From: Nostoc sp. KVJ3
GTDB taxonomy: Bacteria > Cyanobacteriota > Cyanobacteriia > Cyanobacteriales > Nostocaceae
Reading direction: 5' to 3'
DNA length: 64,000 bases
Assembly: GCF_026127265.1 (NCBI RefSeq)
Contig: NZ_WWFG01000002.1
Span: forward strand, 1,364,001 to 1,428,000
In this document: piece after piece, positions 53,028-62,785 of the stretch
Layout of the letters: every line of letters starts with the position of its first letter
Position numbering within the stretch: the stretch's first letter is position 1
Program-made: the position numbers and the translations under genes
The notes under the pieces: generated by a model
Told to the model about the DNA's origin: nothing
What the model saw: only the letters and a program-made list of their open reading frames with translations
Databases searched by the model: none

Positions 53028-54476
53028 ATGAAAGACATAAAATCTTCTCAGCAGCGGAATCTTTGGTTTGAAAGATTTATGGCAATTGCTGCCACTGTAA
53101 ATTTAGGTTTAGTTTTATTTAATTTAAGTTACGTACCTTGGCGAGATTTCTACTTGCGAAAACTGCCCCAAGTTATTCAGATTTATGATCCAATAAAAGG
53201 TATTGAACCCCATCGAGACACGAAAAATTATCTAGATACGGTCAAGGTATTAGAAGAAGAAGTCAGTCAAACAGGTTTACAGTCGCCTCAAGTAAATAGC
53301 CGACTAGAGGAAATCAGGCATCTTAGTAACGAGATGATTGACAGTAACCCGTTTGCGGGAGTCAATAAGAGTGGGACTTTGGAAAAAGTCAAAAAGCGGA
53401 TGCGCGATCGCATCGGCAACCAATCGGCAAAACAGTCCTTTGCCACTTTTTGGAGTCAACCCTACTTAACCCAAAAAAGCTGGGTTCAAGAAATTAATTT
53501 TTTTAACGACAGCATCCGCCCTTTGATTGCCACTAACTACTACCGCAAAATCGGCGAAAATGGTGAATTTGTCGATATTTTCTGGGAAATTGACTTCCCT
53601 TTTGGGATTTTATTTGGCTTAGAACTGCTGGGGCGTACCTTCTTCATCAAACGCCGACATCTTGGTTTAAGCTGGTTTGAAGCACTATTGTGGCGTTGGT
53701 ACGACCTATTTTTACTTCTACCATTTTGGCGGTGGCTGCGAATCTTACCTGTATTAGTCCGCCTCGATCAAGCGCGATTATTGGATCTCCATCCAGTGCG
53801 AAAGCAAATTCATCAGGGCGTTGTCGCCAACTTTGCTGAAGAACTCACAGAAGTAGTAGTGGTGAGAGTCATTAATCAGATTCAGGGTTCAATTCAGCGA
53901 GGTGAGTTAACGCGCTGGTTTTCACAACAAGAAAATTTACGTCCCTACATAGATATTAATAATGTAAATGAAGTAGAAGCGATCGCCAGTCTTTTGGTAA
54001 AAACAATTGTTTACCAAGTGTTACCTGATATTCAACCTGCGATCGTGGCTATTTTGCGCCACAACATCGAAACCGTCTTCCATCAGGTTCCCGTCTACCG
54101 CAACCTCCAGAATCTCCCCGGCGTGGGACAGGCGCAAACCCAGTTAAGCGAACAACTCGCAACCCAAATCACAACTAATATTTACAAAACTTTAGTTAAT
54201 GCTGTTGAAGACCCTGTTGGCGCAAAACTCACCAGTCAACTCGTAGAAAAGTTTAGCGAAGCCTTGGGCTCTGAAATGAAGGAAAAACACGTACTTTCCG
54301 AAATTCAGAGTTTACTTTTTGACTTCTTAGAGGAAATCAAAATCAACTACGTCCAGCGTTTGTCCCAAGAAGATATAGACCAAATTATCGAGCAAACCAG
54401 GCAGCTACGCACACAAGCATCAGTTTCACCAGTCGTCAAGAAAAGTACCGCTCTCCCAGAAATACGGGAAGGGTAG
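53028..54476 (+). CDS. Conserved-type membrane protein, function unknown
   Basis: The 482-residue product has a membrane segment near residues 20-40 (AIAATVNLGLVLFNLSYVPW), a polar region, and one or two segments near 185-235 (IDFPFGILFGLELLGRTFFI, WRWYDLFLLLPFWRWLRILP). The second is followed by VLVRLDQARLLDLHPVRKQI, which has the look of an ion-channel S4-like or amphipathic helix. The last half (about 255-460) is a long helical cytoplasmic part. I do not recognise a family beyond a cyanobacterial membrane protein. It is the first plus-strand gene before the rimP operon, with a 225-base gap. Confidence 0.75.
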   Translation: MKDIKSSQQRNLWFERFMAIAATVNLGLVLFNLSYVPWRDFYLRKLPQVIQIYDPIKGIEPHRDTKNYLDTVKVLEEEVSQTGLQSPQVNSRLEEIRHLSNEMIDSNPFAGVNKSGTLEKVKKRMRDRIGNQSAKQSFATFWSQPYLTQKSWVQEINFFNDSIRPLIATNYYRKIGENGEFVDIFWEIDFPFGILFGLELLGRTFFIKRRHLGLSWFEALLWRWYDLFLLLPFWRWLRILPVLVRLDQARLLDLHPVRKQIHQGVVANFAEELTEVVVVRVINQIQGSIQRGELTRWFSQQENLRPYIDINNVNEVEAIASLLVKTIVYQVLPDIQPAIVAILRHNIETVFHQVPVYRNLQNLPGVGQAQTQLSEQLATQITTNIYKTLVNAVEDPVGAKLTSQLVEKFSEALGSEMKEKHVLSEIQSLLFDFLEEIKINYVQRLSQEDIDQIIEQTRQLRTQASVSPVVKKSTALPEIREG

Positions 54477-54701
54477 AGGGGGTAGAGGGCAGGGGGAGCA
54501 GGGGAAGCAGGGGAAGCAGGGGAAGAAAGAATAACGAATTAATCCCCAATGCCCAATGCCCAATCCCCAATACTCGACTATCCATTAAATGCGCTAAACT
54601 CGTATGAGGGCGAACCATAATTGATTCGTCACAAGACTTCTTGGAAGATATACCTATCGCAGGAAGTGGGTCAGTGCCCACTTTTTTTATTGAATTCTCA
54701 C

Positions 54702-55163
54702 ATGGCTCATCCTTTAATTCCACAAATTATTGATTTGGCGACACCAGTAGCAGAAGAACTGGGATTGGAAGTGGTTGGCGTGATTTTTCACACTCACCAA
54801 AGTCCACCAGTGTTGCGGGTAGATATTCGCAATCCTCAGCAAGACACCGGATTGAATGATTGTGAGAGGATGAGTCGTGCTTTAGAAGCCTCCTTAGATG
54901 CTGCGGAAATCGTTCCAGATACATACGTCTTGGAAGTCTCTAGTCCTGGTATTTCGCGGCAACTGGTAACAGACAGGGAGTTTATTTCCTTTAAAGGATT
55001 TCCTGTCATTATCTCCACAACGCCCCCCTACGACGGACAACAAGAGTGGATTGGTCAGTTGATTCGCCGGGATGAGACAACACTTTACTTAAACCAAAAA
55101 GGTCGTGTAGTTGAAATTCCCCGCTCCCTAATTACGAAGGTGCAGCTAGACGAGCGCCGATAA
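54702..55163 (+). CDS. rimP: Ribosome maturation factor RimP
   Basis: I start at ATG 54702 (MAHPLIPQIIDLATPVAEEL), not the in-frame codon at 54621, as this gives the family start and the normal length of 153 residues. The family core is ELGLEVVGVIFHTHQSPPVL, RMSRALEASLDAAEIVPDTY and LEVSSPGISRQLVTDREF. RimP helps 30S subunit maturation. It is the first gene of the rimP-nusA-rnpM-infB block, an order common in bacteria. Repeat text and 221 bases split it from nusA. Confidence 0.96.
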   Translation: MAHPLIPQIIDLATPVAEELGLEVVGVIFHTHQSPPVLRVDIRNPQQDTGLNDCERMSRALEASLDAAEIVPDTYVLEVSSPGISRQLVTDREFISFKGFPVIISTTPPYDGQQEWIGQLIRRDETTLYLNQKGRVVEIPRSLITKVQLDERR

Positions 55164-55384
55164 ACAAAGGGCTAGGGCTTAGGAGTTAGAGACTAGAGCA
55201 GCTTGGCTAGAAAGGTTAGAAGCTAAGGGCTAGAGGTTATGGACTAAGGGCTAGAGGTTAGGGATTAGTGGAAAGCTGCTATTCTCTAATCCCTGGCTCT
55301 TATGCGTAATTTTCAGTCCCCAGTCCCCAGTCACCAGTCCCCACTCCCCACTCCCCACTCCCTAATTTTTAAAGGAGATTGCTT
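55164..55384. repeat. STRR-type repeats between rimP and nusA
   Basis: CTAGGGCTTAGGAGTTAGAG-like text and GGGCTAGAGGTTA units (55170-55260) are followed by CAGTCCCCAGTCCCCAGTCA and CCCCACT heptamers (55316-55361). This is the CCCCAGT/CCCCACT short tandem repeat type of heterocystous cyanobacteria. AAAGGAG, the nusA ribosome site, follows at 55371-55377. Confidence 0.7.
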
Positions 55385-56662
55385 ATGTCAATGGTTACTT
55401 TACCTGGATTAAAAGAATTAATTGAAAGTATAAGTCGCGAGCGGAATTTACCCCGTCTTGCGGTTCAATCAGCTATTAGAGAAGCACTACTCAAAGGCTA
55501 CGAACGCTATCGTCGCGCCCAAAATTTAGAGCGCAAACAGTTTGATGAAGATTATTTTGAAAATTTTGAAGTAGAACTAGATATTGACGGAGAAGGATTT
55601 CGCGTTCTTTCCACCAAAACCATTGTTGAAGAAGTCAACAACACAGACCATCAAATATCCCTAGATGAAGTTCAACAAGTAGCTCCCGAAGCGCAGTTAG
55701 GAGACTCTGTAGTGCTGGATGTTACCCCCGACCAAGGAGAATTTGGCCGGATGGCGGCAATGCAAACTAAGCAAGTATTGGCGCAAAAATTACGGGATCA
55801 ACAGCGCCAAATGGTGCAAGAAGAGTTCCAAGATTTAGAAGGAACTGTTTTGCAAGCAAGAGTCTTGCGGTTTGAGCGGCAATCAGTGGTTTTGGCAGTT
55901 AGCAGTGGCTTTGGTCAGCCAGAAGTAGAAGCCGAATTACCGAAGCGAGAACAGCTACCCAACGATAATTATCGGGCAAATGCCACCTTCAAGGTATATC
56001 TCAAAAAAGTTTCCCAAGGTCAACAACGAGGGCCACAATTGCTTGTGTCTCGTGCAGATGCTGGTTTGGTGGTTTATCTGTTTGCCAACGAAGTCCCAGA
56101 AATTGAAGACGAAGTGGTACGGATTGTTGCCGTAGCTAGGGAGGCAAACCCCCCTTCTCGTTATGTCGGCCCCCGGACTAAAATAGCAGTAGATACCCTC
56201 GATCGCGATGTAGACCCAGTTGGCGCTTGTATTGGAGCTAGGGGATCGCGAATTCAAGTGGTAGTCAACGAATTACGCGGTGAAAAAATAGATGTAATTC
56301 GCTGGTCGCCAGACCCAGCAACATATATTGCCAATGCCTTAAGTCCAGCACGGGTGGATGAAGTGCGCCTCATGGATCCAGAATCCCGACAAACTCACGT
56401 CCTCGTGGCTGAAGATCAACTTAGTTTAGCCATTGGGAAAGAAGGACAAAACGTCCGTTTGGCAGCCCGCCTAACTGGTTGGAAAATAGACATCAAAGAC
56501 AAAGCCAAATATGACTATGCTGGAGAGGATGAGAAATTTACCGCAGTCAGAGCAAAATATCAGGCAGAGGAAGACGATCTTGAATTCGAGGAAGAATTAG
56601 AGGATGAAAATCAGGACGAATTAGAAGAAGAGGATACTTTTGATCGTCACGATGACGAGTAA
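55385..56662 (+). CDS. nusA: Transcription termination/antitermination factor NusA
   Basis: I use ATG 55385, 7 bases after AAAGGAG. The 425-residue product has the NusA N-terminal domain (about residues 1-130), an S1 domain (about 135-205; EGTVLQARVLRFERQSVVLA), and two KH domains (KH1 GACIGARGSRIQVVVNEL; KH2 LAIGKEGQNVRLAARLTGW). Then it has a short acidic tail of Glu/Asp (about 385-425) instead of the C-terminal helical repeats of Escherichia coli NusA. This short form is normal in cyanobacteria. NusA binds RNA polymerase and nascent RNA to control pausing. It is part of the rimP-infB block. Confidence 0.97.
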   Translation: MSMVTLPGLKELIESISRERNLPRLAVQSAIREALLKGYERYRRAQNLERKQFDEDYFENFEVELDIDGEGFRVLSTKTIVEEVNNTDHQISLDEVQQVAPEAQLGDSVVLDVTPDQGEFGRMAAMQTKQVLAQKLRDQQRQMVQEEFQDLEGTVLQARVLRFERQSVVLAVSSGFGQPEVEAELPKREQLPNDNYRANATFKVYLKKVSQGQQRGPQLLVSRADAGLVVYLFANEVPEIEDEVVRIVAVAREANPPSRYVGPRTKIAVDTLDRDVDPVGACIGARGSRIQVVVNELRGEKIDVIRWSPDPATYIANALSPARVDEVRLMDPESRQTHVLVAEDQLSLAIGKEGQNVRLAARLTGWKIDIKDKAKYDYAGEDEKFTAVRAKYQAEEDDLEFEEELEDENQDELEEEDTFDRHDDE

Positions 56663-56810
56663 TTGATTAACCTCGTAAAGTTTTGATAATGTTGATTGTA
56701 GTCCGAGTCTCAAAGATTCTTTTCTGAAAGATGCCTTGGTATAAGTAAAAAATAGTAATAAAAAACTTATTTTTACATCCAGAATCCTGGACTAAGATCG
56801 CAGACAACTG

Positions 56811-57080
56811 ATGAAACCAAATTATCGGCGGTGTATTAGTTGCCGGAAAGTAGGCTCAAAAGATGAGTTTTGGCGGATTGTCCGCGTCTTTCCATCGGGA
56901 AAGGTACAATTAGATCGGGGCATGGGGCGTTCTGCCTACATTTGTCCCCAAACGAGTTGCTTACAAGCCGCTCAAAAAAAAAATCGACTAGGGCGATCGC
57001 TACATGCATCAGTGCCAGAAACACTGTACCAAAGCTTGTCGCAACGTCTAGCCATCAGCAATACCCAAAACCAAATTTAA
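56811..57080 (+). CDS. rnpM: YlxR family protein (RnpM)
   Basis: The 89-residue product has the YlxR/DUF448 pattern: YRRCISCRKVGSKDEFWRIV with the C-x2-C pair, LDRGMGRSAYICPQTSCLQA, then AQKKNRLGRSLHASVP. In Bacillus the homologue binds RNase P RNA and is called RnpM. It sits between nusA and infB, the usual place for this gene. Confidence 0.95.
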   Translation: MKPNYRRCISCRKVGSKDEFWRIVRVFPSGKVQLDRGMGRSAYICPQTSCLQAAQKKNRLGRSLHASVPETLYQSLSQRLAISNTQNQI

Positions 57081-57566
57081 TTGGAACAAATTTGTGACAT
57101 CATCACCAGAGGAATTGTGCGAAAGCCGAAGTCGTGCTTTCATCACACCCTCTGTTGATCGTTAAGGTTAGTGCCAAAATAGAAAATGGGTGTAAAAGGC
57201 ATTCGGCTCTCCAGTAATTAAGAGAGGCGAGGCATATATTCCCAGAATCAAGATGTAATCGATTGTGTTGTGGAAGATTCAGAATCAACAAAACAAGAAA
57301 CTACAAAATGGCAACCTGGTAGCGCTCAGGCGCAGTTCGGCGTCCAGGGTTCCTATAAAAATCTTTTTTTATTTAAAAAATTTTTATGGGTATCCCTCAA
57401 CCATCATTCCTGGTGGGGATGCCACTATTAAACCGAAACATCTCTCTTTCCTGATTGGAGGCACCGGCAAAAACTAAACGGCGGTCTAAAAACAGTAATC
57501 CAAGGATGGAGATGTCGCAAACCAGGCAGCCATCCGCTAAAACTGTAAATTAAAGGGGAAGAGTGG
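57081..57566. other. Long leader region of infB
   Basis: 486 bases without a protein gene. It has a very A/T-rich tract (TCTTTTTTTATTTAAAAAAT at 57362) and a G/C-rich last part. Such a long leader may carry an internal promoter or a translation control. GGGGAAGAG lies about 5-13 bases before the infB ATG. Confidence 0.5.
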
Positions 57567-60500
57567 ATGACCAACGGCAAAGTTAGAATCTATGAATTAT
57601 CAAAGGAATTGAATTTGGATAACAAAGAGCTATTAGCAATTTGCGAGCAGCTCAGCATCTCGGTCAAAAGCCATAGCAGCACGATTTCAGAATCCGAGGC
57701 AGAAAACATCCGGGCGGCAGCAGAAAAGCTTGCAACTACGAATGTATCGGCCAAAAAGGAACTAGGTACAACCAGCCATAAACCAAATTCACCACCAAAC
57801 GGCGGACGTAACCGACCTGCTGCACCCCACAAACAGCAAATTTTGGAAATACGCAAACCCAAAATATTGAGAAATACTACCTCCAACGCCCCAGAGGCGT
57901 CAGTTGCCAACAATACCCAAGCTGCCTTGTCTGAAGCTAATCCTCCCTCACCTCCACGGCCTTTTGCTACACCAGCCTCACCCATGAAGCCGACGGTACC
58001 AACTCGACCTGTACCCCGGACTCAATCTGAGACTCAAGAGCAACCTCCTGTAACCGAATTGGAACAAACGCCTAATCAAAATCAGGCACCGGAAAAAGCA
58101 GTATCCCAAAAACCGGAAAAAATAGTTCCACCAAGACCGAAATCAGAAAAACCTCAAAAACCGCAATTAGTTGCCCCTCCATCAAGACCGGCGGCAGAAG
58201 TTGCTCAAACAGAACTTGTCCAAGTGCCAGATGAGCCGGTATCTCAGGCAGATAAACCAATTCTCAAACGCGACCAACGCCTCAGACCCGTTGAAGGCGA
58301 TCGCGAGCAAATTAAGCCCAGAGCTGCCAAACTCCCAACTGACCAGTCTGCACCAGGCGCACCACAAAGACAAGCTCGACCCACCCCTGCACCCACCAGA
58401 CCAGAGCAGAGGGTCAATAGACCATCTGCACCATCAATAGGAGACGGGCCAAGACCAAGGCCAGCACGTCCTGGTGAATCGATAGCAGCCGCAATGCCGA
58501 TCGCTACTCCACCCAGACAAATGTCAGGATTAGCCGGCAAATCTCAAGGATTAGGTGATGAGCCAGTAACACCACCCGATCTCCTCGACTTAAAACGCCC
58601 AAGTCCGCCTCGCCCAACCAAAGGCGGCAAAAAGTGGGTAGAAGAGGAAATAATCGACGAAGTTAAAGAAAAGGCTAAAGCTGGCGTTAAAGGCAAGCGG
58701 ATCAAGCCGATATTGGATGATGAATTTGAAGAAGATTTGTTGGATGATGACGATATCGACTCACCAGCAACCGTGCAAGTCAGCCTATCAATCGCTCGTC
58801 CTCCCAAACCAAAAGCAACTCGACCTGTACAGATGCCAAGTGCTGCCCTTGCTAGTGCCCCAACTGCTAGAGGAAGTAGGAAACCTGGTTCTAAATCTGG
58901 TTCTGGCCGCGACCATCACAATAACCGTCGCCAACAAGAAGCCGACACAAAGCGCGATCGCCCCGAAAAGGTGACGATCACAGGGCCCTTGACTGTGCAA
59001 GAGTTGTCTGACGTTTTAGCCGTTGCCGATACAGAGATTGTAAAAATCCTGTTCCTCAAAGGCATGGCGGTGAGTATCACCCAAAATCTAGATATTCCCA
59101 CAATTACCCTAGTAGGAAAAGAACTAGAAATAGAAGTTGAAACCGTCGAGCGAGAAGCAGAAGCTCGGAAAATTACCGAAATGGTCGGCGCAGAAGACCT
59201 AGAATATCTCCACCGCCGTCCGCCAGTCGTGACAATTATGGGTCACGTAGACCACGGTAAGACAACCCTGCTTGACTCAATTCGCAAAACAAAAGTGGCT
59301 GCTGGCGAAGCTGGTGGTATTACTCAACACATTGGTGCATACCATGTGGACGTAGAACATGAGGGTAAACCACAGCAGATTGTCTTCCTAGATACTCCTG
59401 GTCACGAAGCCTTTACAGCGATGAGGGCACGAGGAGCCAGAGTAACAGATATTGCAGTGTTGGTAGTAGCTGCTGATGATGGTGTCCGTCCCCAAACCAT
59501 TGAAGCCATTAGCCACGCCCAAGCTGCGGGAGTGCCAATTGTTGTAGCAATCAACAAAATTGACAAAGAAGGGGCACAGCCAGAGCGGGTCAAACAAGAG
59601 CTTACCCAGTATGGTTTGACCGCAGAAGATTGGGGTGGTGAGACAATCATGGTTCCTGTGAGCGCCATTAGAGGTGAAAACCTAGATACGCTCTTAGAGA
59701 TGATTCTGCTGGTAGCAGAAGTTGGTGAACTATCTGCAAACCCAGATCGGGCTGCCAAAGGAACTGTCATTGAAGCCCATCTGGATAAAGCCAAGGGAGC
59801 AGTTGCTACCCTGCTAATTCAGAATGGTACCTTGCACGTGGGAGATATCTTAGTAGCCGGCTCGGCCTTCGGTAAAGTCCGGGCGATGGTAGATGATAGA
59901 GGCAAGAGAGTAGACATTGCTTCTCCTTCCTTTGCTGTCGAGGTATTGGGTTTAAGTGATGTCCCAGCAGCCGGCGACGAGTTCGAGGTCTTCCATAACG
60001 AAAAAGAAGCCAGATCCCTCGCTAGCGATCGCGCCGACAGACAACGCCTATCTCGCCTGTTACAAGGTCGTGTTACCCTTACTACCCTGTCTGCTCAAGC
60101 CCAAGAAGGCGAGTTGAAAGAACTCAACTTGATCTTGAAAGGAGACGTACAAGGTTCCGTGGAAGCCATTGTGGGAGCGCTCAAGCAAATCCCCCAAAAC
60201 GAAGTCCAAATTCGGATGCTCTTGGCTACTGCTGGGGAAATCACCGAGACAGATATCGACTTGGCTGCTGCCAGTAACGCTGTAATTATTGGCTTCAACA
60301 CCACCTTTGCCAGTGGTGCTAGACAAGCCGCCGATGAAGCGGGTGTCGATGTCCGAGAATACAACGTGATTTACAAACTCCTAGAAGATATCCAAGATGC
60401 CTTGGAAGGTCTTTTGGAACCAGAGTTGGTGGAAGAACCCTTGGGTCAAACCGAAGTCCGGGCTGTCTTCCCAGTCGGTCGCGGTGCTGTTGCCGGTTGC

Positions 60501-60737
60501 TACGTTCAATCTGGCAAGTTAGTTCGCAACTGCAAAGTCAGGGTACGACGCGGCGGTAAGGTGATCTTTGAAGGCGTTCTTGATTCCCTAAAACGGATGA
60601 AAGAAGATGCGCGTGAAGTCAACGCCGGTTACGAATGCGGTGTCGGCATAGATAAATTCAATGATTGGGTTGAAGGTGACATCATCGAATCCTATCAGAT
60701 GGTTACGAAGCGCCGCACTCTCATCTTAACAAGATAG
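57567..60737 (+). CDS. infB: Translation initiation factor IF-2
   Basis: The 1056-residue product has an IF2-N domain at the start (KVRIYELSKELNLDNKELLA), a Pro/Arg/Lys-rich linker of about 400 residues, a second IF2-N domain (near 470-530; GPLTVQELSDVLAVADTEIV), then the G domain: MGHVDHGKTTLLDSI (G1, near 557), VFLDTPGHEAFTAMRARGAR (G3) and VVAINKIDKE (G4). The last domains hold GDVQGSVEAIVGALKQIP and GYECGVGIDKFNDWVEGDII. IF-2 brings initiator tRNA to the ribosome using GTP. It is the last gene of the block. The long linker is normal for cyanobacteria. Confidence 0.98.
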   Translation: MTNGKVRIYELSKELNLDNKELLAICEQLSISVKSHSSTISESEAENIRAAAEKLATTNVSAKKELGTTSHKPNSPPNGGRNRPAAPHKQQILEIRKPKILRNTTSNAPEASVANNTQAALSEANPPSPPRPFATPASPMKPTVPTRPVPRTQSETQEQPPVTELEQTPNQNQAPEKAVSQKPEKIVPPRPKSEKPQKPQLVAPPSRPAAEVAQTELVQVPDEPVSQADKPILKRDQRLRPVEGDREQIKPRAAKLPTDQSAPGAPQRQARPTPAPTRPEQRVNRPSAPSIGDGPRPRPARPGESIAAAMPIATPPRQMSGLAGKSQGLGDEPVTPPDLLDLKRPSPPRPTKGGKKWVEEEIIDEVKEKAKAGVKGKRIKPILDDEFEEDLLDDDDIDSPATVQVSLSIARPPKPKATRPVQMPSAALASAPTARGSRKPGSKSGSGRDHHNNRRQQEADTKRDRPEKVTITGPLTVQELSDVLAVADTEIVKILFLKGMAVSITQNLDIPTITLVGKELEIEVETVEREAEARKITEMVGAEDLEYLHRRPPVVTIMGHVDHGKTTLLDSIRKTKVAAGEAGGITQHIGAYHVDVEHEGKPQQIVFLDTPGHEAFTAMRARGARVTDIAVLVVAADDGVRPQTIEAISHAQAAGVPIVVAINKIDKEGAQPERVKQELTQYGLTAEDWGGETIMVPVSAIRGENLDTLLEMILLVAEVGELSANPDRAAKGTVIEAHLDKAKGAVATLLIQNGTLHVGDILVAGSAFGKVRAMVDDRGKRVDIASPSFAVEVLGLSDVPAAGDEFEVFHNEKEARSLASDRADRQRLSRLLQGRVTLTTLSAQAQEGELKELNLILKGDVQGSVEAIVGALKQIPQNEVQIRMLLATAGEITETDIDLAAASNAVIIGFNTTFASGARQAADEAGVDVREYNVIYKLLEDIQDALEGLLEPELVEEPLGQTEVRAVFPVGRGAVAGCYVQSGKLVRNCKVRVRRGGKVIFEGVLDSLKRMKEDAREVNAGYECGVGIDKFNDWVEGDIIESYQMVTKRRTLILTR

Positions 60738-60841
60738 TGTTGAGGGTAAAATGGTTAGAAGTTAGGAGTAATAAATTAGGAGTTAGGAGTTAAAGGCTGC
60801 TAATTCTTAAACTCCTAATTCTTAACTCATAACTTTTTATT

Positions 60842-61462
60842 ATGCATTCATTTCGCTCTGAACCTATTTTGTGGATTCACGTCGCTGGATTAGCGACATT
60901 GCCTATTTTTCTAGTCCTCTGCTTATTGTTTCTGTCTGTAGGCGAGCCTTTTTTACCAGTCTGGATGGAACTATTTTTAGTTGCCACCATTGGCATTCTC
61001 CCTTTGCTATGGATGCAGTTACGTCGTCCTTTTTATATATTTGCTCTTTTAGGAATAGCCCTAAAGCCAGAAAATCTGACTGAACGACAACGAAAAATTC
61101 TCTGTTTAATTAATACAAAGTTAAATCGCATCCTGGCATTAGTAGCAGCAGTATTATCGGTTTGGGTGCTATGGCATCTTTACCAATTTGCCCCATTAGT
61201 AGCAAATTCAGCGAAATTTCTTCCGCAATGGCGCAGCGTTGCCCTAGTGCTGGCTGGGTTAGCTTTTTTGGGCAGTAATTTATTTTTACAAATACCTGTG
61301 AGTGTAATGCGAGTTTTAGTGACTAATGACACAGAATTCGCTGGTATAGAACCATTATCTTTAGAAAAGATTAAGCAGGATTTCACAATTTTAGGAGTGC
61401 GGGTTAATCAAATCGTCCCCCAATTGTTGCAATCCTTGTTTAGGATTAATACAGATTCGTAG
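60842..61462 (+). CDS. Low-complexity-tail-type membrane protein
   Basis: The 206-residue product has four membrane segments (about residues 10-35 LATLPIFLVLCLLFLSVG, 40-60, 98-118 ILALVAAVLSVWVLWHLYQF, 130-150 SVALVLAGLAFLGSNLFLQI), then FAGIEPLSLEKIKQDFTILG near the end. Proteins of this type lie beside infB in many cyanobacteria and are named for a low-complexity tail. Here the tail is nearly absent. It begins 104 bases after infB. Function unknown. Confidence 0.75.
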   Translation: MHSFRSEPILWIHVAGLATLPIFLVLCLLFLSVGEPFLPVWMELFLVATIGILPLLWMQLRRPFYIFALLGIALKPENLTERQRKILCLINTKLNRILALVAAVLSVWVLWHLYQFAPLVANSAKFLPQWRSVALVLAGLAFLGSNLFLQIPVSVMRVLVTNDTEFAGIEPLSLEKIKQDFTILGVRVNQIVPQLLQSLFRINTDS

Positions 61463-61672
61463 TAGCCCTGAAAGTAATATTACTTACTTTAAAAGGCTAG
61501 AAATCAGCATCAGGGGAAGCAAAAAAGAGTAGAGGGAGATGAGGGACATGAGGGAGCAGTGGAAGAAGAACTATCGATTATTGCCCAATGCCCAATGTCC
61601 CATCCCCAATGCCCAATGCCCCATCCCCAATGCCCTATTCCCCTTGAAGTTAAAATAAAGGAATGAGAAACT

Positions 61673-61870
61673 ATGACTCAAATTCCAGCTTCTAGCGATC
61701 GCCAATTTTCTACTGATACTGAAATTTGGTATAGTCTCAAATGTGCAATCTCTACTAGTTCCGGTTTTCAACGCTGGCAACTAGAACGCGATACTCAATT
61801 ACAAGGAATTCGTTTGGAACAGCAGGTACAACGGTATTTAAGGGAAACTTTAGAAACTTTAGCTTACTAG
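61673..61870 (+). CDS. Small conserved-type protein (65 residues)
   Basis: The product starts MTQIPASSDRQFSTDTEIWY and goes on SLKCAISTSSGFQRWQLERD to end QVQRYLRETLETLAY. Composition and helix pattern are those of a real soluble protein. The ATG is preceded by AAGGAATGAGAAACT, with the AAGGA about 10 bases away. I recall no function. The upstream 100 bases are TGCCCAA/CCCCATC heptamer repeats. Confidence 0.7.
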   Translation: MTQIPASSDRQFSTDTEIWYSLKCAISTSSGFQRWQLERDTQLQGIRLEQQVQRYLRETLETLAY

Positions 61871-62362
61871 ACACCAAATAGATTTTATAGGCTTGTGTGT
61901 AAGCAGTGGAGTTGACGGTATGAACTCTGAAGCGATCGCCATCAACTTCTACTTAATTCATAAGATTATTTTCAAATCCCGCAAATGTGCAACGCTGAAA
62001 ATCGAAGTCACACCTAGCTAAAGCCTAAGATAAGCGATCGTAGCGGTTATTATACACGTTATTAATGGGGGGCATAACAATGTTGTGCCCCCACCGCGTT
62101 TTAAATATCAAGATTTTTGTAACCCGCGTTCGTGTAGCGTTCCGAAAGGAAAAGTCAGAAGAATTTGAACGCCGGGTGAGAGAAGATAAAAGCTACTACT
62201 ACTTTGCCTTTATCATGACAAATCGTAGGCGATCGCTCAATGTAATTTTATATAGTGTTAGCTCTAAATGAAACACTACACGTAGCTTGCTTCACCGTAA
62301 GAAGACACAATCCAAAATCTAAAATTTAAAATGGTAAGCTGTCGGATAAAAACGGCATTTAC
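61871..62362. other. Intergenic region without a convincing gene
   Basis: 492 bases. The frame at 62065-62271 is Arg-rich and has no sign of being a protein. HIP1-type sites are at about 61931 and 62231. CCAAAATCTAAAATTTAAAA near 62311 is A-rich repeat text. Confidence 0.45.
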
Positions 62363-62785
62363 CTAAATCCACTCAAATCCCTGTGTGGCTAAAAATTCTT
62401 TACCTGGTTCCAAAATATCTTTGCTTAAAATCAGTTTGACTTTTGGTGAACTAAGATACAAACGAAAACGCTGAATAAATAGTTGGTTAGCAGGTTCAAT
62501 TTTCCTAATGGCACTCCAGGGAATCAATAACGGCGTAAGTCCCAAGCCAAGCAAGGGGAAAATACTCAGATAAATCCCTTGAGGAGTTATACCAACATTT
62601 AAAGTTCCTTTGTAGTGAACCAAACCCACAGAACCACTTTGCATTCGGAAAAAATTTTGTGGTGGCGGTTCTTTGGTGCGGTAGAGTTTAGCGAGGCGAT
62701 TCCAGTCATGACGGAATAGAAAAATCATGACTATCGTGGAAAATGTCAAAAAAACGATGTATATCCACTGAGGGGTATGTGACAT
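62363..62785 (-). CDS. Membrane-anchored protein of unknown function
   Basis: The 140-residue product has one N-terminal membrane helix (WIYIVFLTFSTIVMIFLFRH, about residues 7-26), a polar region, a second hydrophobic stretch (about 75-93; SIFPLLGLGLTPLLIPWSAI), and a beta-type end (FRLYLSSPKVKLILSKDIL). The pattern of a helix followed by a PH-like beta-domain (GIYLSIFPLLGLGLTPLLIP then WSAIRKIEP) is like small membrane-linked proteins seen in many bacteria. Family not recognised. Confidence 0.7.
   Translation of the reverse strand: MSHTPQWIYIVFLTFSTIVMIFLFRHDWNRLAKLYRTKEPPPQNFFRMQSGSVGLVHYKGTLNVGITPQGIYLSIFPLLGLGLTPLLIPWSAIRKIEPANQLFIQRFRLYLSSPKVKLILSKDILEPGKEFLATQGFEWI

Noticed and set aside
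59402..59794. 130-residue minus-strand frame in infB
   Set aside because: A shadow frame opposite the conserved GTPase domain.
62065..62271. 68-residue plus-strand frame
   Set aside because: Arg-rich with GTAGCGTTCCG-type repeat DNA inside; no protein pattern.
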